The notes: generated from the sequence alone by a model not told the origin. A DNA stretch of 64,000 bases from Rhodoferax sp. OV413 (GCF_900104385.1 NZ_FNJA01000003.1:248001-312000); one strand, 5' to 3'. Numbered from the stretch's first letter, positions 1 to 10,377 are shown. Numbers and translations: made by a program.

Positions 1-695
1 TGCAGGCGCTCCAGGTCGGCGTCCAGCTGGCCGCTGAGCTTGATCTTGAAGTAGCGCAAACCGTAAGTGGCAATCGCGTCCTCCAGCGTCTCGGGCAAGC
101 CGTCGCCGGGGCTGGCCCCCGTATCGCCGGCCAGGATGCGGTCCGCCAGGCCCACGGTGTGGCGCAGCCATACATGGCCCGGCGCCCGCAGCTGCAGCTG
201 GGCGGACCAGGGATCGCCCAGCACGCCGGCCGCTACGCCGCGCGTCCAGTCGAGCTCGGCGGCGCGCAGCACCGCATCGGCCACCGCCTTGTCCAGCAAG
301 GCCGGACCAAACTGCGCGGCCAACCGGGGCAGGCCCTTGGCCACAGCCACGTCTATGGCCGCCTCGCCCTGGGTCTGTGACAGCGCGAACGGCGTCATTG
401 GCATACCCGCCTCCAGGTACGCGGCCCGTGCCGTGCGCAAGGCTTCGCGCAGCTGCTCGAAGTTCTGCTCGTGGGTCAGACTGGGCGACTTGTCGAACCA
501 CTTGGGTACCATCAGCTCGGCCGCCATGCCCTCCCAGGTGCGGCCATTGACCTCCAGCTCCAGCCGCACAAAAGCCTGCGGGCACTGGGTGACGGTGGCG
601 GCGCCGAAGCGGAACGGCAAGCGCAAAGTCACATGGCGCTGGTACAGCGTGATGGAGCGCAGCCGGACCGGCATCGCCGGGGTGGAAGCGGGCAT
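1..695 (-). CDS. Enolase-superfamily (mandelate racemase/muconate lactonizing-like) protein, 3' part beyond window
   Basis: Partial gene: about 231 codons are visible from an ATG at 695, which follows a GGGAGTGGGG ribosome-binding site; the rest lies to the left of the window. The visible part corresponds to an N-terminal capping domain followed by the start of a barrel. The segment YFKIKLSG around residues 215-222 resembles the second-strand KxK motif that supplies the catalytic lysine in MLE/MR-type enzymes. Members abstract a proton next to a carboxylate and often dehydrate or isomerise sugar acids. It sits 10 bp behind the Bug receptor gene at the end of the sugar transport and oxidoreductase operon, so an acid-sugar intermediate is a plausible substrate, but this is inference. 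The metal ligands are outside the window, so the subclass is open. Confidence 0.65.
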   Translation of the reverse strand, partial: MPASTPAMPVRLRSITLYQRHVTLRLPFRFGAATVTQCPQAFVRLELEVNGRTWEGMAAELMVPKWFDKSPSLTHEQNFEQLREALRTARAAYLEAGMPMTPFALSQTQGEAAIDVAVAKGLPRLAAQFGPALLDKAVADAVLRAAELDWTRGVAAGVLGDPWSAQLQLRAPGHVWLRHTVGLADRILAGDTGASPGDGLPETLEDAIATYGLRYFKIKLSGQLDADLERL

Positions 696-705
696 CCCCA
701 CTCCC

Positions 706-1683
706 TCAGGGCGCCAGGCCCGCGGCCTTGACCAGGCGGGCATTGCTGGCCACCTCGTCGCGGATGTAGGCATCGAACTGCTCGGGCTGCAGGGTCCAGG
801 CGTCGGCGCCCAGACTGGCAAAGCGGGCCTTGACCTCGGGCGTGGCCAGGGCTTTGGCGACCTCGTCGTGCAGGCGGCGCACGATGTCGCGCGGGGTCTT
901 GGCCGGGGCCATCATGCCGATCCAGAAGTTGAACTCGGAGCCGGGCACGCCGGCCTCGGCCGTGGTGGGTACATCGGGCAAGGCACTGGCGCGGCGCGGC
1001 GACCCAACGGCCAGCGCCAGCAGCTGGCCTTCGCGGATCTGGCCGATCACCGGGGCGATGGGGCTGAAGTAATAGTCGACCCGGCCGGCCAGTATCTCGG
1101 TCACCGCTTCGGCCGAGCCTTTGAACGGGATATTGGTGGCCTCTATGGCTGCGGCCATCTTGAACTTCTCGGCGTTCAGGTGCGTGGCGCTACCCTGCCC
1201 GGCCGACGCGTAGTTCAGCTTGCCTGGCTGGGCCTTGGCGGCAGCCAGCAGGGCGGGCAGCGTCTTGATGTTTTTCGACGGTGCGATGACCAGCACATTC
1301 GGCGTGCTGGAAATCGGGGTGATGCCGGCGAAGTCGCCCAAGGTGTCGAACGGCAGCTTGGCGAAGGTGGACGGGCTGACAGTGTGTGACGACGAATGGA
1401 CCATGATGGTGTAGCCATCGGGCGCGGCCGCCGCCACCAGGGCCTGGCCTATGGTGCCGCTGGCGCCGCCCCGGTTGTCGATCACCAGGGTCTGGCCCAG
1501 GCTGGCGCCCATCTTGTCGGCAATGGCCCGGGCAATGATGTCGGTGGTGCTGCCCGCAGGGAACGGCACGACCACGCGTATGGGTCGGTTCGGGTAGTCG
1601 CTGGTCTGGCCGTGGGCCGGTGGCTGGGTGAAAGCCGCCAGCCACGCAAGGGTGGCCACGGCAGCACAACGCAGAACTTGCAT
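706..1683 (-). CDS. Bug/TctC-family periplasmic solute-binding protein
   Basis: 325 residues, the usual length of Bug receptors. Residues 1-25 form a Sec signal peptide ending near AHGQ. The mature protein starts with YPNRPIRVVVPFPAGSTTD, the family's first strand and ligand loop, and has GQTLVIDNRGGASGTIG and the region that contacts the ligand carboxylate through water. Bug proteins bind carboxylates in the periplasm, sometimes feeding a TctAB permease; no tctA or tctB is present here, so this is an orphan receptor. It has a strong AAGGAGACAGC site before ATG and lies 22 bp behind the ABC ATPase gene, so it is probably co-transcribed with the sugar ABC genes. The substrate is unknown. Confidence 0.9.
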   Translation of the reverse strand: MQVLRCAAVATLAWLAAFTQPPAHGQTSDYPNRPIRVVVPFPAGSTTDIIARAIADKMGASLGQTLVIDNRGGASGTIGQALVAAAAPDGYTIMVHSSSHTVSPSTFAKLPFDTLGDFAGITPISSTPNVLVIAPSKNIKTLPALLAAAKAQPGKLNYASAGQGSATHLNAEKFKMAAAIEATNIPFKGSAEAVTEILAGRVDYYFSPIAPVIGQIREGQLLALAVGSPRRASALPDVPTTAEAGVPGSEFNFWIGMMAPAKTPRDIVRRLHDEVAKALATPEVKARFASLGADAWTLQPEQFDAYIRDEVASNARLVKAAGLAP

Positions 1684-1705
1684 GCTGTCTCCTTGTTCTA
1701 GGCCA

Positions 1706-2777
<1,072 letters not shown>

Positions 2778-2785
<8 letters not shown>

Positions 2786-3890
2786 GGTGGGCCGCCTTGT
2801 TGAAGCTGCCGCCGGCTGGCGCCCAGCTGCTGTATTTGGCATGGCCTAGCGGGATGGGCAGGTTCACTTGCGTACCGGTTTCGGCCGAGTGGTAGATGGC
2901 GGTGATCAGCTCCAACGACTGGCGCGCGTCGTGCAGGGTCACGGGCGTGGGGGCGCCGCTGGTCACCGTGGCGTGGATCAGTGCGAACTCGCCCTCGAAG
3001 GATTCCAGCGCCGGCACAAAGTCGGCCAGGGCGGCAGTGATGGCGGCGTCGATCGCCGGCGTCTTGCCCTGGAAATGCCAGGGGTCCTTGCCCGGACGAT
3101 ACGGTTCGGTGCTACGGCTTTCCACCGTCAGATCGGAGAACATGAAGCGCAAGCGCGACAGCTCTTCGGCCGCGCCCAGGGTGACCGACAGCGTGGCCAC
3201 CGAGCCGTTTTCCATGCCTATGGAAATGGCGGCGCAGTCTTCCACCTCGATCGGGTTCACGCGGGTCGCCAGGTGCGCGAACACGGTCTTCACCGGGCCG
3301 TTTACATACGACAGCATGTCGTGCGCATGCAGGGCCTGGGTCAGGCAGCAGCCACCCATTTCGGTCGCCCATTTGCCGCGCCACTGGACCTCGTAGTAGT
3401 CGGCATCGCGACGCCAAGAGGTCTCGATGGTGGTCAGGAACGGCGTGTGCGCAAAGCCCTTGGACTGCAGGTGCTTGAGCTTTTGCAAGCCGTGGCCAAA
3501 GCGGTACTGGAAGATGGGGAACAGCGTGCCCTTGGCAGCCTTTTGCGCAGCGGCAATCGCATCGGCCTCGGCCAGCGAGCCGACCAGGGGTTTCTCGCAG
3601 ACCACATGCAGGCCGGCGGTCAGCGCCTGTTCGATCAGCGCGCGGTGGGTATAGGGCGGTGTGCAGATATCGACGATATCCACCTTGCCGCCGGCTAACA
3701 ACTCGCTGAACTGGGTGGCGTGCCAGGGCACGCCGAACTCGGCGGCGGCAGCGCTGGCCTTGGCCGCGTCCAGGTCGCACACCGCAACGATGTCATACAA
3801 CTCGGGGATCGCGGCATAGGCTTGCAAATGGCCCTTGCCCACGCCTAGGCCGACCACAGCCACCCGCAATTTCTGTAATTTCTGCACCAT
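2778..3890 (-). CDS. Gfo/Idh/MocA family oxidoreductase (A)
   Basis: 370 residues from the ATG at 3890; a GTG lies one codon upstream. The N-terminus RVAVVGLGVGKGHLQAY is the dinucleotide-binding strand-loop-helix, and CEKPL near residue 95 is the family's conserved EKP motif, whose lysine acts in catalysis. The C-terminal half is the alpha/beta domain that binds the sugar. The family oxidises or reduces sugars, polyols and their derivatives with NAD(P). The start forms a TGATG overlap with the second oxidoreductase, indicating translational coupling, and the end overlaps the ATPase start. Its place inside an ABC sugar-importer operon implies action on the imported compound. The exact substrate cannot be deduced. 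Confidence 0.88.
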
Positions 3891-4912
3891 CACGCAATTC
3901 CTCCAACACGGGTGGCCAAGGCTTCGGCTTTCAATGCCAGTTCGGTCGCCAGGAAGCAGTGCGCCTGCGACATGGAGGTCTCGGTACGGTTCAGAATGTC
4001 CTGGATGAGGCGCGGACCGTAAGGCAGAACTTCGGCCTTGCAGTCCATGTGCTGCGTGCCTTTGCCATCGACCAGGAACAAATGGTCGCCGCCCGGGCGG
4101 CCGGCAATGTCCACGTATTTGCGCAACTCGATATAGCCCTCGGTGCCCAGAATCGTCAGGCGGCCGTCGCCCCAGACACCCAAGCCTTTGGGGGTGAACC
4201 AGTCGACACGGATGAAGCCGGTGCCACCGTTGCCGCGCAGCAGCACTTCGCCGAAGTCTTCCAGCTCAGGCGTCTCTGGGTTGCCGAAATTGCCGATGTG
4301 GGAGGCCACGACTTCGGCCCGCGTCGAGCCGGTGAAGTGCAGGAACTGGTCGCACTGGTGGGCAGCGATGTCGCACAAGATGCCGCCGTAGCGCTTGCGC
4401 TCAAAGAACCAGTCGGGGCGCGGGTTGTTGCGCAGCGCATGCGGGCCCATGCCCATGGTCTGCACCACGCGGCCGATGGCGCCAGCGGCCACCAGTTGGC
4501 TGGCTTTTTCGGTGGCGCGATTCTCGAAGCGCTCGGAGAAACACACAGAGAAAATCCGGCCAGTCTCGGCCTGCACCTTGCGCACGGCGGCCAGTTCGTC
4601 CAGGGTGATGACGCCGGGTTTGTCGACCATCACGTCCTTGCCATGGCGCATGACGGCGATGGCGGTAGCGGCCCGCACGTCGGGGATGGTGGCACTGACC
4701 ACCAGCTGGATGCTGCGGTCCTCCAGGATTTCGCGTTGGTCTTTAACACGGCGGGCCTGCGGGAAGGCTTTGGCGTAGTCGGCCGCCAAGTCGTCTTCGA
4801 CGGCGTGGAAGCTGACCAGTTCGCCCCCCGCATCCAGCACAGCGCGGGTCTGGCCGTAGATGTGGTTGTGGTTCAGGCCGATGGCGGCAAAGCGGATCGT
4901 AGGAGATGTCAT
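3890..4912 (-). CDS. Gfo/Idh/MocA family oxidoreductase (B)
   Basis: 340 residues. The N-terminal Rossmann domain begins IRFAAIGLNHNHIYGQ, a degenerate form of the usual GxGxxG (GLNHNH), seen in a subgroup of this family. MVDKPGVITLDEL carries the DKP version of the EKP motif, so the catalytic lysine is kept. The C-terminal domain contains CDIAAHQCDQFLHFTG, with histidines in the substrate pocket region. The ATG at 4912 overlaps the permease stop by 4 bp (ATGA), and the stop overlaps the next oxidoreductase. Two tandem paralogous but divergent dehydrogenases suggest either an oxidation/reduction pair, as in pathways that pass through a 3-keto sugar, or different substrates. That is inference. 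Confidence 0.85.
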   Translation of the reverse strand: MTSPTIRFAAIGLNHNHIYGQTRAVLDAGGELVSFHAVEDDLAADYAKAFPQARRVKDQREILEDRSIQLVVSATIPDVRAATAIAVMRHGKDVMVDKPGVITLDELAAVRKVQAETGRIFSVCFSERFENRATEKASQLVAAGAIGRVVQTMGMGPHALRNNPRPDWFFERKRYGGILCDIAAHQCDQFLHFTGSTRAEVVASHIGNFGNPETPELEDFGEVLLRGNGGTGFIRVDWFTPKGLGVWGDGRLTILGTEGYIELRKYVDIAGRPGGDHLFLVDGKGTQHMDCKAEVLPYGPRLIQDILNRTETSMSQAHCFLATELALKAEALATRVGGIA

Positions 4913-5784
4913 CGTTTCATTCCAGATTGGGCAACGCCTTCAATAATCAGGCGCTGAAAGCAGAGAAAAAACAGGAAGATCGGCAGGATGGCGAGTACCG
5001 ACATGGCGAACAGCTGGCCCCAGGCCGATTGGCCGGTGGAGTCGACAAACGAGCGCAGCGCCAGCGGCACGGTGTAGTTGCTGGCCTCGTTGAGGTACAC
5101 CAGCGGCCCCAGAAAGTCGTTCCAGGTCCAGAGGAAGGAGAAGATGGCGGTGGTGGCCAGCACCGGCATGGACAGCGGCAGGATGATCTTCCAGTAGATG
5201 CGCCAAGGGCCACAGCCGTCCAGCACCGCGGCTTCGTCCAGCTCGCGCGGAATGCCGCGGAAGAACTGCACCATCAGGAAAATGAAGAACGCATCGGCGG
5301 CCAGAAACTTGGGCACGATCAGCGGCAAGAAGGTGTCGATCCAGCCCAGCTTCAGAAACAGCACGTACTGCGGAATCAGGGTCACGTGGTAGGGCAGCAT
5401 CAGCGTGCCCAGCATCACCACGAACCAGATGCGCCGGCCGCGAAACTCCAGCCGCGCAAACGCGTAGGCGGTGATCGAGCAGGATATGGTGTTGCCTATC
5501 ACCACCAGCACGGCCACCAGCACCGAGTTCTTGAAGAACACGGTGAAGCTTTCTTGCAGCGCCGTCCAGCCCTGTATGTAATTGCCGAAGTCGAACGCGT
5601 GCGGCCAGATCGACAGGTCGGTGAAGATGATGGACTCGGGCTTGAACGACGAAGCCACCATCCACAGCAGCGGATACAGCATCAGAAAGGTCGCGCCGAT
5701 CAGCACGGCATGGCGGGCCAGGCCACCGGCCAGCAGACGCAGCACGCCCGGACCCCGAGCTTGGTTAGCGCGGATCGTCTTCAT
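4909..5784 (-). CDS. Carbohydrate ABC transporter permease (MalG-like)
   Basis: 291 residues from the ATG at 5784 (MKTIRANQ); a possible start 16 codons upstream adds only a low-complexity tail. Six hydrophobic segments are apparent, starting with AVLIGATFLMLYPLLWMV. The EAA loop reads ELDEAAVLDGCGPWRIYW followed by KIILPLSMP, the contact site for the ATPase. This is the MalG-type half of a carbohydrate importer in the inner membrane. It overlaps the other permease by 20 bp and the following oxidoreductase by 4 bp, so the group is translationally coupled. Confidence 0.92.
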   Translation of the reverse strand: MKTIRANQARGPGVLRLLAGGLARHAVLIGATFLMLYPLLWMVASSFKPESIIFTDLSIWPHAFDFGNYIQGWTALQESFTVFFKNSVLVAVLVVIGNTISCSITAYAFARLEFRGRRIWFVVMLGTLMLPYHVTLIPQYVLFLKLGWIDTFLPLIVPKFLAADAFFIFLMVQFFRGIPRELDEAAVLDGCGPWRIYWKIILPLSMPVLATTAIFSFLWTWNDFLGPLVYLNEASNYTVPLALRSFVDSTGQSAWGQLFAMSVLAILPIFLFFLCFQRLIIEGVAQSGMKR

Positions 5785-6706
5785 AGTAGACCCAGTATTT
5801 GGAGGTGAGGAAACTGATGCCGGTAAAGGCACCGATGATCAGCAGCAGCACCCAGGCCAGCGCCGAGGCATAGCCCATGCGGAAGTAGGAGAAGGCTTCC
5901 TGGTACAGATACAGCGTGTAGAACAGCGTGGAGTCGATGGGGCCACCGGTGCCGCCGGACACCACATAGGCCGGAGTGAAGGCCTTGAAGCCTTCGATGA
6001 TCTGCAGCACCATGTTGAAGAAGATCACCGGGGCCAGCAGCGGCAAGGTGATCTTGCGGAACTTGCGCCAGGTGCCGGCGCCGTCCATGGAGGCAGCCTC
6101 GTACAGGTCTTGCGGAATCTGCCGCAGGCCGGCCAGGAAGATGATCATCGGCGAGCCAAACTGCCATACCGCCAGCAGCACCAGGGTGTAGATGGCCGTG
6201 TCCGGGTTGGCGATCCAGCTCGGGCCCTTGTAGCCGAAGACCCACAGCAGGATCTGGTTGAGCGTGCCATTGCCTTCGAACAATTGCCGCCACAGCACGG
6301 CAATCGCCACCGAGCCACCCAACAGCGAGGGGATGTAGAACAGCGCGCGGTACAAGGCACCACCGCGTATTGCCTTGTCCAGCACCACCGCCACCAGCAG
6401 CGCGAATGCCAGCTTCAGAGGCACTTCCATCAGCATGTAGCTGAAAGTGACCTTGAGCGACTGCCAGAACCTGGCGTCCGCCGTGAACATGCGCACATAG
6501 TTGTCCGCGCCTATCCACTGGGCCGGACGCAACAGATCGAACTTGGTGAACGACAGGTACAACGACGCCAACACCGGCCCGAGCGAGAAGCAGACGAAGC
6601 CGATCAGCCAGGGCGCCAGGAAGGCATAGCCCACCAGGTCCCTGCGCCAGGCTGCACGCGACTGCCCTCGCCGCGCACGGGAGGTTTTTTCATCAAGGCT
6701 TGACAC
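5765..6706 (-). CDS. Carbohydrate ABC transporter permease (MalF-like)
   Basis: 313 residues from a GTG at 6706 that has a well-placed GGAAGG eight bases upstream; a further GTG at 6757 has no such site and is less likely. After a basic N-terminus come six membrane segments, the first being VGYAFLAPWLIGFVCFSL. The EAA loop is DLYEAASMDGAGTWRKFRK with ITLPLLAP. It pairs with the MalG-like permease to form the channel. It follows the binding-protein gene by about 70 bp, the standard order binding protein, MalF, MalG. Confidence 0.9.
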   Translation of the reverse strand: MSSLDEKTSRARRGQSRAAWRRDLVGYAFLAPWLIGFVCFSLGPVLASLYLSFTKFDLLRPAQWIGADNYVRMFTADARFWQSLKVTFSYMLMEVPLKLAFALLVAVVLDKAIRGGALYRALFYIPSLLGGSVAIAVLWRQLFEGNGTLNQILLWVFGYKGPSWIANPDTAIYTLVLLAVWQFGSPMIIFLAGLRQIPQDLYEAASMDGAGTWRKFRKITLPLLAPVIFFNMVLQIIEGFKAFTPAYVVSGGTGGPIDSTLFYTLYLYQEAFSYFRMGYASALAWVLLLIIGAFTGISFLTSKYWVYYEDDPR

Positions 6707-6778
6707 GTAGTTTGCCTTCCAGGCTAGACAGCAAAAAAACGAAAATGGAGCGGCCACCTAGGCCGCATGCCGTGGCCG

Positions 6779-8044
6779 TCAGGCCCTGGCGAGGATGCCT
6801 TCCACCTCGGTGTGGAACTGCTGGGCGCCGTCCTTGATGCTGGTGCGGCCGAAGGCCACTGCATCGGCGACCCGGCGCAGCAGGTTCTCCACCTCGCCCG
6901 CGCCCTTGGGCGGTGGCGGCGGCAGGGGCACGGCGACCTTGGTGACCGCGGCTACATAGTCGAGCTGCATCTTGCCCAAGGCGTCCAGATCGGGCGCCAG
7001 TGCCGCGCGTGCGGCGGCAGAACACGGCACGCCGCGCTCGATGCCCAGAATCTTCACGCCCTCGGGGTCGTTGACCATGAAGTTGATCACTTTGGCCGCC
7101 TCTTCCGGTGCCTTGCAGCGGGCCGACACACTCATCATCTGCGAAGGCTTGATGTAGTGGCCGGACGAGCCGGTCTTGGAGCGCGGAAACACGCTGATGG
7201 CCAGCTTGTTCTTGTTGATGCCCTGGAAGGCCACCACCTGGTTGGAGTTGACGAAGCTCATGGCCGCCAGGCCGCGGGTCAGCTCGTATTCTTCAACCTT
7301 GCCGTTGTTGGTGGCGCCCACATCGGCCGGCGGAATCGCGCCGGCCTTGCGCAGCTTGTCCCACAGGTCAAACCAGGCCGCCACGTCGTCACGGGTGAAG
7401 GCGGCTTTGCCCTCCGCGGTATAGAGCATCTTGCCGCGCTGGTTCAGCCATTGCTCGAAGCCCTGCTCCCAGCGGCTGTTGTCGCTGGCGCCCCAGTATT
7501 TGCCGGGGTTGATCTTGGAAATGTCGGTGGTGATCTTGGTGAAGTCGTCCCAGGTCCAGTTGATGTCTATGGACTTGACGCCAACTTTCTCCAGCATAGC
7601 GGTGTCGTAGACCATAGCCTTGGAGTTGGAGCCCAGGTTCACGCCGTACAGCTTGCCGTCCACCTTGCCGCCGTCTTTTTCCTGCGGGCTGAAATCGGCC
7701 AGCGGTAGCAGCTTGTCGAGTGGCAGCAGGGTTTCACGACGCGCGTATTCAAACAGATAGCGGTAGTCCATCTGGATCAAATCGGGCGCATTGCCGCCAG
7801 CGGTCTGCGTGCCTAGCTTGGTCCAGTAGTCACCCCAACCCAGGGACTCGGCCGCGATCTGGGTGCCGCTCTTCTTGCTGTAGGTGTCCAACAGCAATTT
7901 GGTGCGTTTGTCGCGGTCCGGGTTGCCCCACCAGAAGCAGCGCAGGCGGGTGGCTTGCGCCTGGGCCAGCAAGGGGTTCAAGCCGAATGCAGCCGTTGCA
8001 GCAGCGGCAGTGGCTCCAAATTGACGACGGGTGAAAAGTGCCAT
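6779..8044 (-). CDS. Extracellular sugar-binding protein of ABC importer (Tat signal)
   Basis: 421 residues, typical of family 1 solute-binding proteins. The N-terminus has TRRQFGATAAAATAAFGL, a twin-arginine signal with a hydrophobic stretch, so export is likely by Tat and the protein is periplasmic. The mature part starts LRCFWWGNPDRDKRTK and contains LPLDKLLPLADFSP and the aromatic-rich WTWDDFTKI segment typical of sugar binders. An AGGAG site lies 10 bases before ATG. It is first in the importer operon, directly downstream of the TetR gene, and defines the transport substrate, probably a mono- or disaccharide or derivative. The exact sugar is unknown. Confidence 0.9.
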   Translation of the reverse strand: MALFTRRQFGATAAAATAAFGLNPLLAQAQATRLRCFWWGNPDRDKRTKLLLDTYSKKSGTQIAAESLGWGDYWTKLGTQTAGGNAPDLIQMDYRYLFEYARRETLLPLDKLLPLADFSPQEKDGGKVDGKLYGVNLGSNSKAMVYDTAMLEKVGVKSIDINWTWDDFTKITTDISKINPGKYWGASDNSRWEQGFEQWLNQRGKMLYTAEGKAAFTRDDVAAWFDLWDKLRKAGAIPPADVGATNNGKVEEYELTRGLAAMSFVNSNQVVAFQGINKNKLAISVFPRSKTGSSGHYIKPSQMMSVSARCKAPEEAAKVINFMVNDPEGVKILGIERGVPCSAAARAALAPDLDALGKMQLDYVAAVTKVAVPLPPPPPKGAGEVENLLRRVADAVAFGRTSIKDGAQQFHTEVEGILARA

Positions 8045-8139
8045 AACCGCTAGCTCCTATAAAACAGGGAATGCGCGAATAGTTAACTCAATGGTGAATT
8101 ATGAAATCGCACCCAGCCCCTGTAAATGGGCCGAAACCG
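8045..8139 (-). promoter_or_regulatory. Leader of the sugar operon with candidate operator
   Basis: 95 bp between the TetR gene and the binding-protein gene. It contains the palindrome AGTTAACT at 8081-8088 within AATAGTTAACTCA. The heptamer TAGTTAA recurs at 8878-8884 in the divergent TetR/oxidoreductase intergenic region. A shared site for the adjacent TetR protein is a reasonable guess, but the match is short. Confidence 0.35.
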
Positions 8140-8790
8140 TCAATCTCTCAGGACATACCCTAGGACCACATCGCAGATGTGCGACAGCCTTTCGCTGTGC
8201 GCCTTGGTGGCCATCAGATCGCGGCCAAAGATGGCCGACAAGGTGTAGTGATTGGACAAATAGAAGTACGACAGGCTGGCGATCGAGATGTAGAGCTGCA
8301 CCGGGTCGATACCACCGCGGAACACCCCATCAGCCCGGCCGCGCTCCAGGATGTCGCCCAGGTCCTGCACCAGGGGCGAATTCAACTCGCGGATGCGGGA
8401 AGACTGGATCAGATGGCGTGCCTGGTGCAGGTTCTCGCTGTTCAGCAAAGTAATGAACTCCGGGTGGGCGATGTAGTATTCCCAGGTGAATTCGGTCAAA
8501 CGGCGGATGGCTTTGGCCGGTTCCAGATCGGCCAGGTGTAGCTGGCGTTCGGCATCGCGGATATCGGCATAGGTACGCTCCAGCACCGCCAGAAACAGCT
8601 CGTCCTTGCTGGTGAAGTAGTAGTAGATCAGGCGCTTGTTGAGCTGGGCGTTTTCAGCGATCCGGTCGACCCGCGCACCGGCAAATCCATAGCGCGAAAA
8701 CTCGTCGCGGGCTGCCGCCAGAATGGCCAGCTGCGAGCGATCGGCATCGCGGGAACGGGGCTCTACCGTGGTTACTGGAGTGTCTGCCAT
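8140..8790 (-). CDS. TetR/AcrR family transcriptional regulator
   Basis: 216 residues from the ATG at 8790 (a TTG lies three codons upstream). The helix-turn-helix is at about residues 20-65: AILAAARDEFSRYGFAGARV, then AENAQLNKRLIYYYFTSKDEL, the standard TetR recognition helix with YYYF and the K-DEL segment. The C-terminal ligand domain resembles the TetR_C group that includes RutR-like regulators. It lies upstream of the sugar operon on the same strand and is divergent from the third oxidoreductase gene, so it probably controls both in response to the imported compound. Confidence 0.9.
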   Translation of the reverse strand: MADTPVTTVEPRSRDADRSQLAILAAARDEFSRYGFAGARVDRIAENAQLNKRLIYYYFTSKDELFLAVLERTYADIRDAERQLHLADLEPAKAIRRLTEFTWEYYIAHPEFITLLNSENLHQARHLIQSSRIRELNSPLVQDLGDILERGRADGVFRGGIDPVQLYISIASLSYFYLSNHYTLSAIFGRDLMATKAHSERLSHICDVVLGYVLRD

Positions 8791-9000
8791 AAGGTCCAAC
8801 CAAGAGTAAGGTGGGGTGGATATGCGCCCGCTGCACAGCAGCTTGGAACGTCGTTTACCTGGATTCTATTCACTAATTAGTTAAATGCAGCTATGATTTA
8901 AGCGCAAGCTTCCGTCCTTGGGTGCGCCAGCACACCGGTCCACCGCAAAGGTTTATCCACCCGCTGCAGCCACGCTGCGGCAGCACACCCCTTTTGCACC
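8791..9000. promoter_or_regulatory. Divergent intergenic region, candidate TetR operator
   Basis: 210 bp between the diverging TetR and oxidoreductase genes. A 10-bp perfect palindrome ACTAATTAGT occupies 8872-8881 and is followed by TAA, so the half TAGTTAA matches the leader of the binding-protein gene. It is AT-rich in an otherwise GC-rich stretch. No convincing -35/-10 pair was found. Operator function is inferred from position and symmetry only. Confidence 0.4.
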
Positions 9001-10350
9001 ATGGTCAAAAAACGCCACGCGTTTGTCGGCACCGGCGGACGCGCTCTGAGCTTCATCGAACCGCTGGTCACGGCCTATGCCGAGCAGAACGAGCTGGTTG
9101 CCATCTGCGACTTGAGCCCGGCCCGCATGGCCTATTACAACCAGCTGCTGGCCGGCGAGATCGGCTACCACGCGGTGCCCGCCTATACAGCCGACCGCTT
9201 CGACGCCATGCTGCGCGAGCAAAAACCCGACGAGGTCTTCGTCTGCACCCAGGACTCGGCCCACCACGACTACATCGTGCGCGCGCTGCTGGCCGGCTGC
9301 GACGTGATCACCGAAAAACCCATGACCACCGACGCCGCCAAATGCCATGCGATCCTGGAGGCCGTCAAAGCCAGCGGACGCCGGGTGCGGGTGGCGTTCA
9401 ACTACCGCTGGGCGCCGTTCCGCACCAAGGTCAAGGAGCTGATTGCCAGCGGTGTGGTTGGCAAGATCCACTCGGTGAATCTGGAATACCTGCTGGACAC
9501 CAACCACGGCGCCGACTACTTCCGCCGCTGGCATGCGCAGATCGAGAATTCCGGCAGCCTGCTGGTGCACAAGAGCACCCATCACTTCGACCTGGTGAAC
9601 TGGTGGCTGGACGCGATTCCGCAGCAGGTGTTTGCCTACGGCGACCTGGTGTTCTACGGCAAACAAAACGCCATCGCCCGCGGCGACGAAAAGCTGACCC
9701 GCTACGCCCGCTACACCGGCGTGCCCGAGGCCCAGGACGACCCGTTCTACCTGGACCTGAACGAGAGCGAGTCCTTCCGCGGCCTGTACCTGGCGGGCGA
9801 GGCCGACTCCGGCTACCTGCGCGACCAGAATGTGTTCCGCGACGGCATCACCATCCCCGACCAGATGTCGCTGAATGTGCGCTACCGTACCGGCCAGGTA
9901 CTGACCTACTCCCTGGTGTGCTACAGCCCGCGCGAAGGCATGCGCGTGACCTTCAACGGCGACCGCGGCCGCATCGAATACCACGAGTTCATCGGCACCC
10001 ACATGAACCGCGCGGTCAGCCCCAAGAACTGGAAGATCGAAGAAAAGCCCGGCGCCGAGGCCGAAGGCGAGTGGATACGCGTGTTCCCTCACTTCCAAAG
10101 CAGCTACGTGGTGCCGATGCCGGAGATCCGCGCGGCCCATGGCGGTGCGGATGAAATTCTGAACGCCCATTTCTATGGCCCGCCGCAAGCGCCCGACGCC
10201 TGGGGCCGCACCGCTGGGCACGAGCAAGGCGCAGCCTCCATCGCCGTGGGCATCGCGGGCGTGCAGTCCATGCAGTCCAATCTGCCGGTGAACATCAATG
10301 ACGTGGTGGCCTTGCCACCCCAGGCACGACGCCTGTCCGAGCTTATATAG
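9001..10350 (+). CDS. Gfo/Idh/MocA family oxidoreductase (C)
   Basis: 449 residues, longer than the other two family members because of an extended C-terminal domain. It starts with a Rossmann strand and a variant loop, KRHAFVGTGGRALSFIEPL, and has TEKPMTTDAAKC, the EKP motif with the catalytic lysine. VHKSTHHFDLVNWWLDAIP carries the paired histidines of the substrate pocket. Long homologues are common in carbohydrate clusters and resemble dehydrogenases or glycosidase-like GH109 relatives. It is transcribed away from the TetR gene and ends at a strong hairpin. No clear ribosome-binding site precedes the ATG. The substrate is unknown; it probably belongs to the same pathway. Confidence 0.85.
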   Translation: MVKKRHAFVGTGGRALSFIEPLVTAYAEQNELVAICDLSPARMAYYNQLLAGEIGYHAVPAYTADRFDAMLREQKPDEVFVCTQDSAHHDYIVRALLAGCDVITEKPMTTDAAKCHAILEAVKASGRRVRVAFNYRWAPFRTKVKELIASGVVGKIHSVNLEYLLDTNHGADYFRRWHAQIENSGSLLVHKSTHHFDLVNWWLDAIPQQVFAYGDLVFYGKQNAIARGDEKLTRYARYTGVPEAQDDPFYLDLNESESFRGLYLAGEADSGYLRDQNVFRDGITIPDQMSLNVRYRTGQVLTYSLVCYSPREGMRVTFNGDRGRIEYHEFIGTHMNRAVSPKNWKIEEKPGAEAEGEWIRVFPHFQSSYVVPMPEIRAAHGGADEILNAHFYGPPQAPDAWGRTAGHEQGAASIAVGIAGVQSMQSNLPVNINDVVALPPQARRLSELI

Positions 10351-10377
10351 CCAAACAGGCCTCTGGCGCAGATACAA

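Noticed and set aside
67-1389. A 440-codon plus-strand frame across the enolase and Bug genes
   Set aside because: It spans the boundary of two supported minus-strand genes and has no coherent domain.
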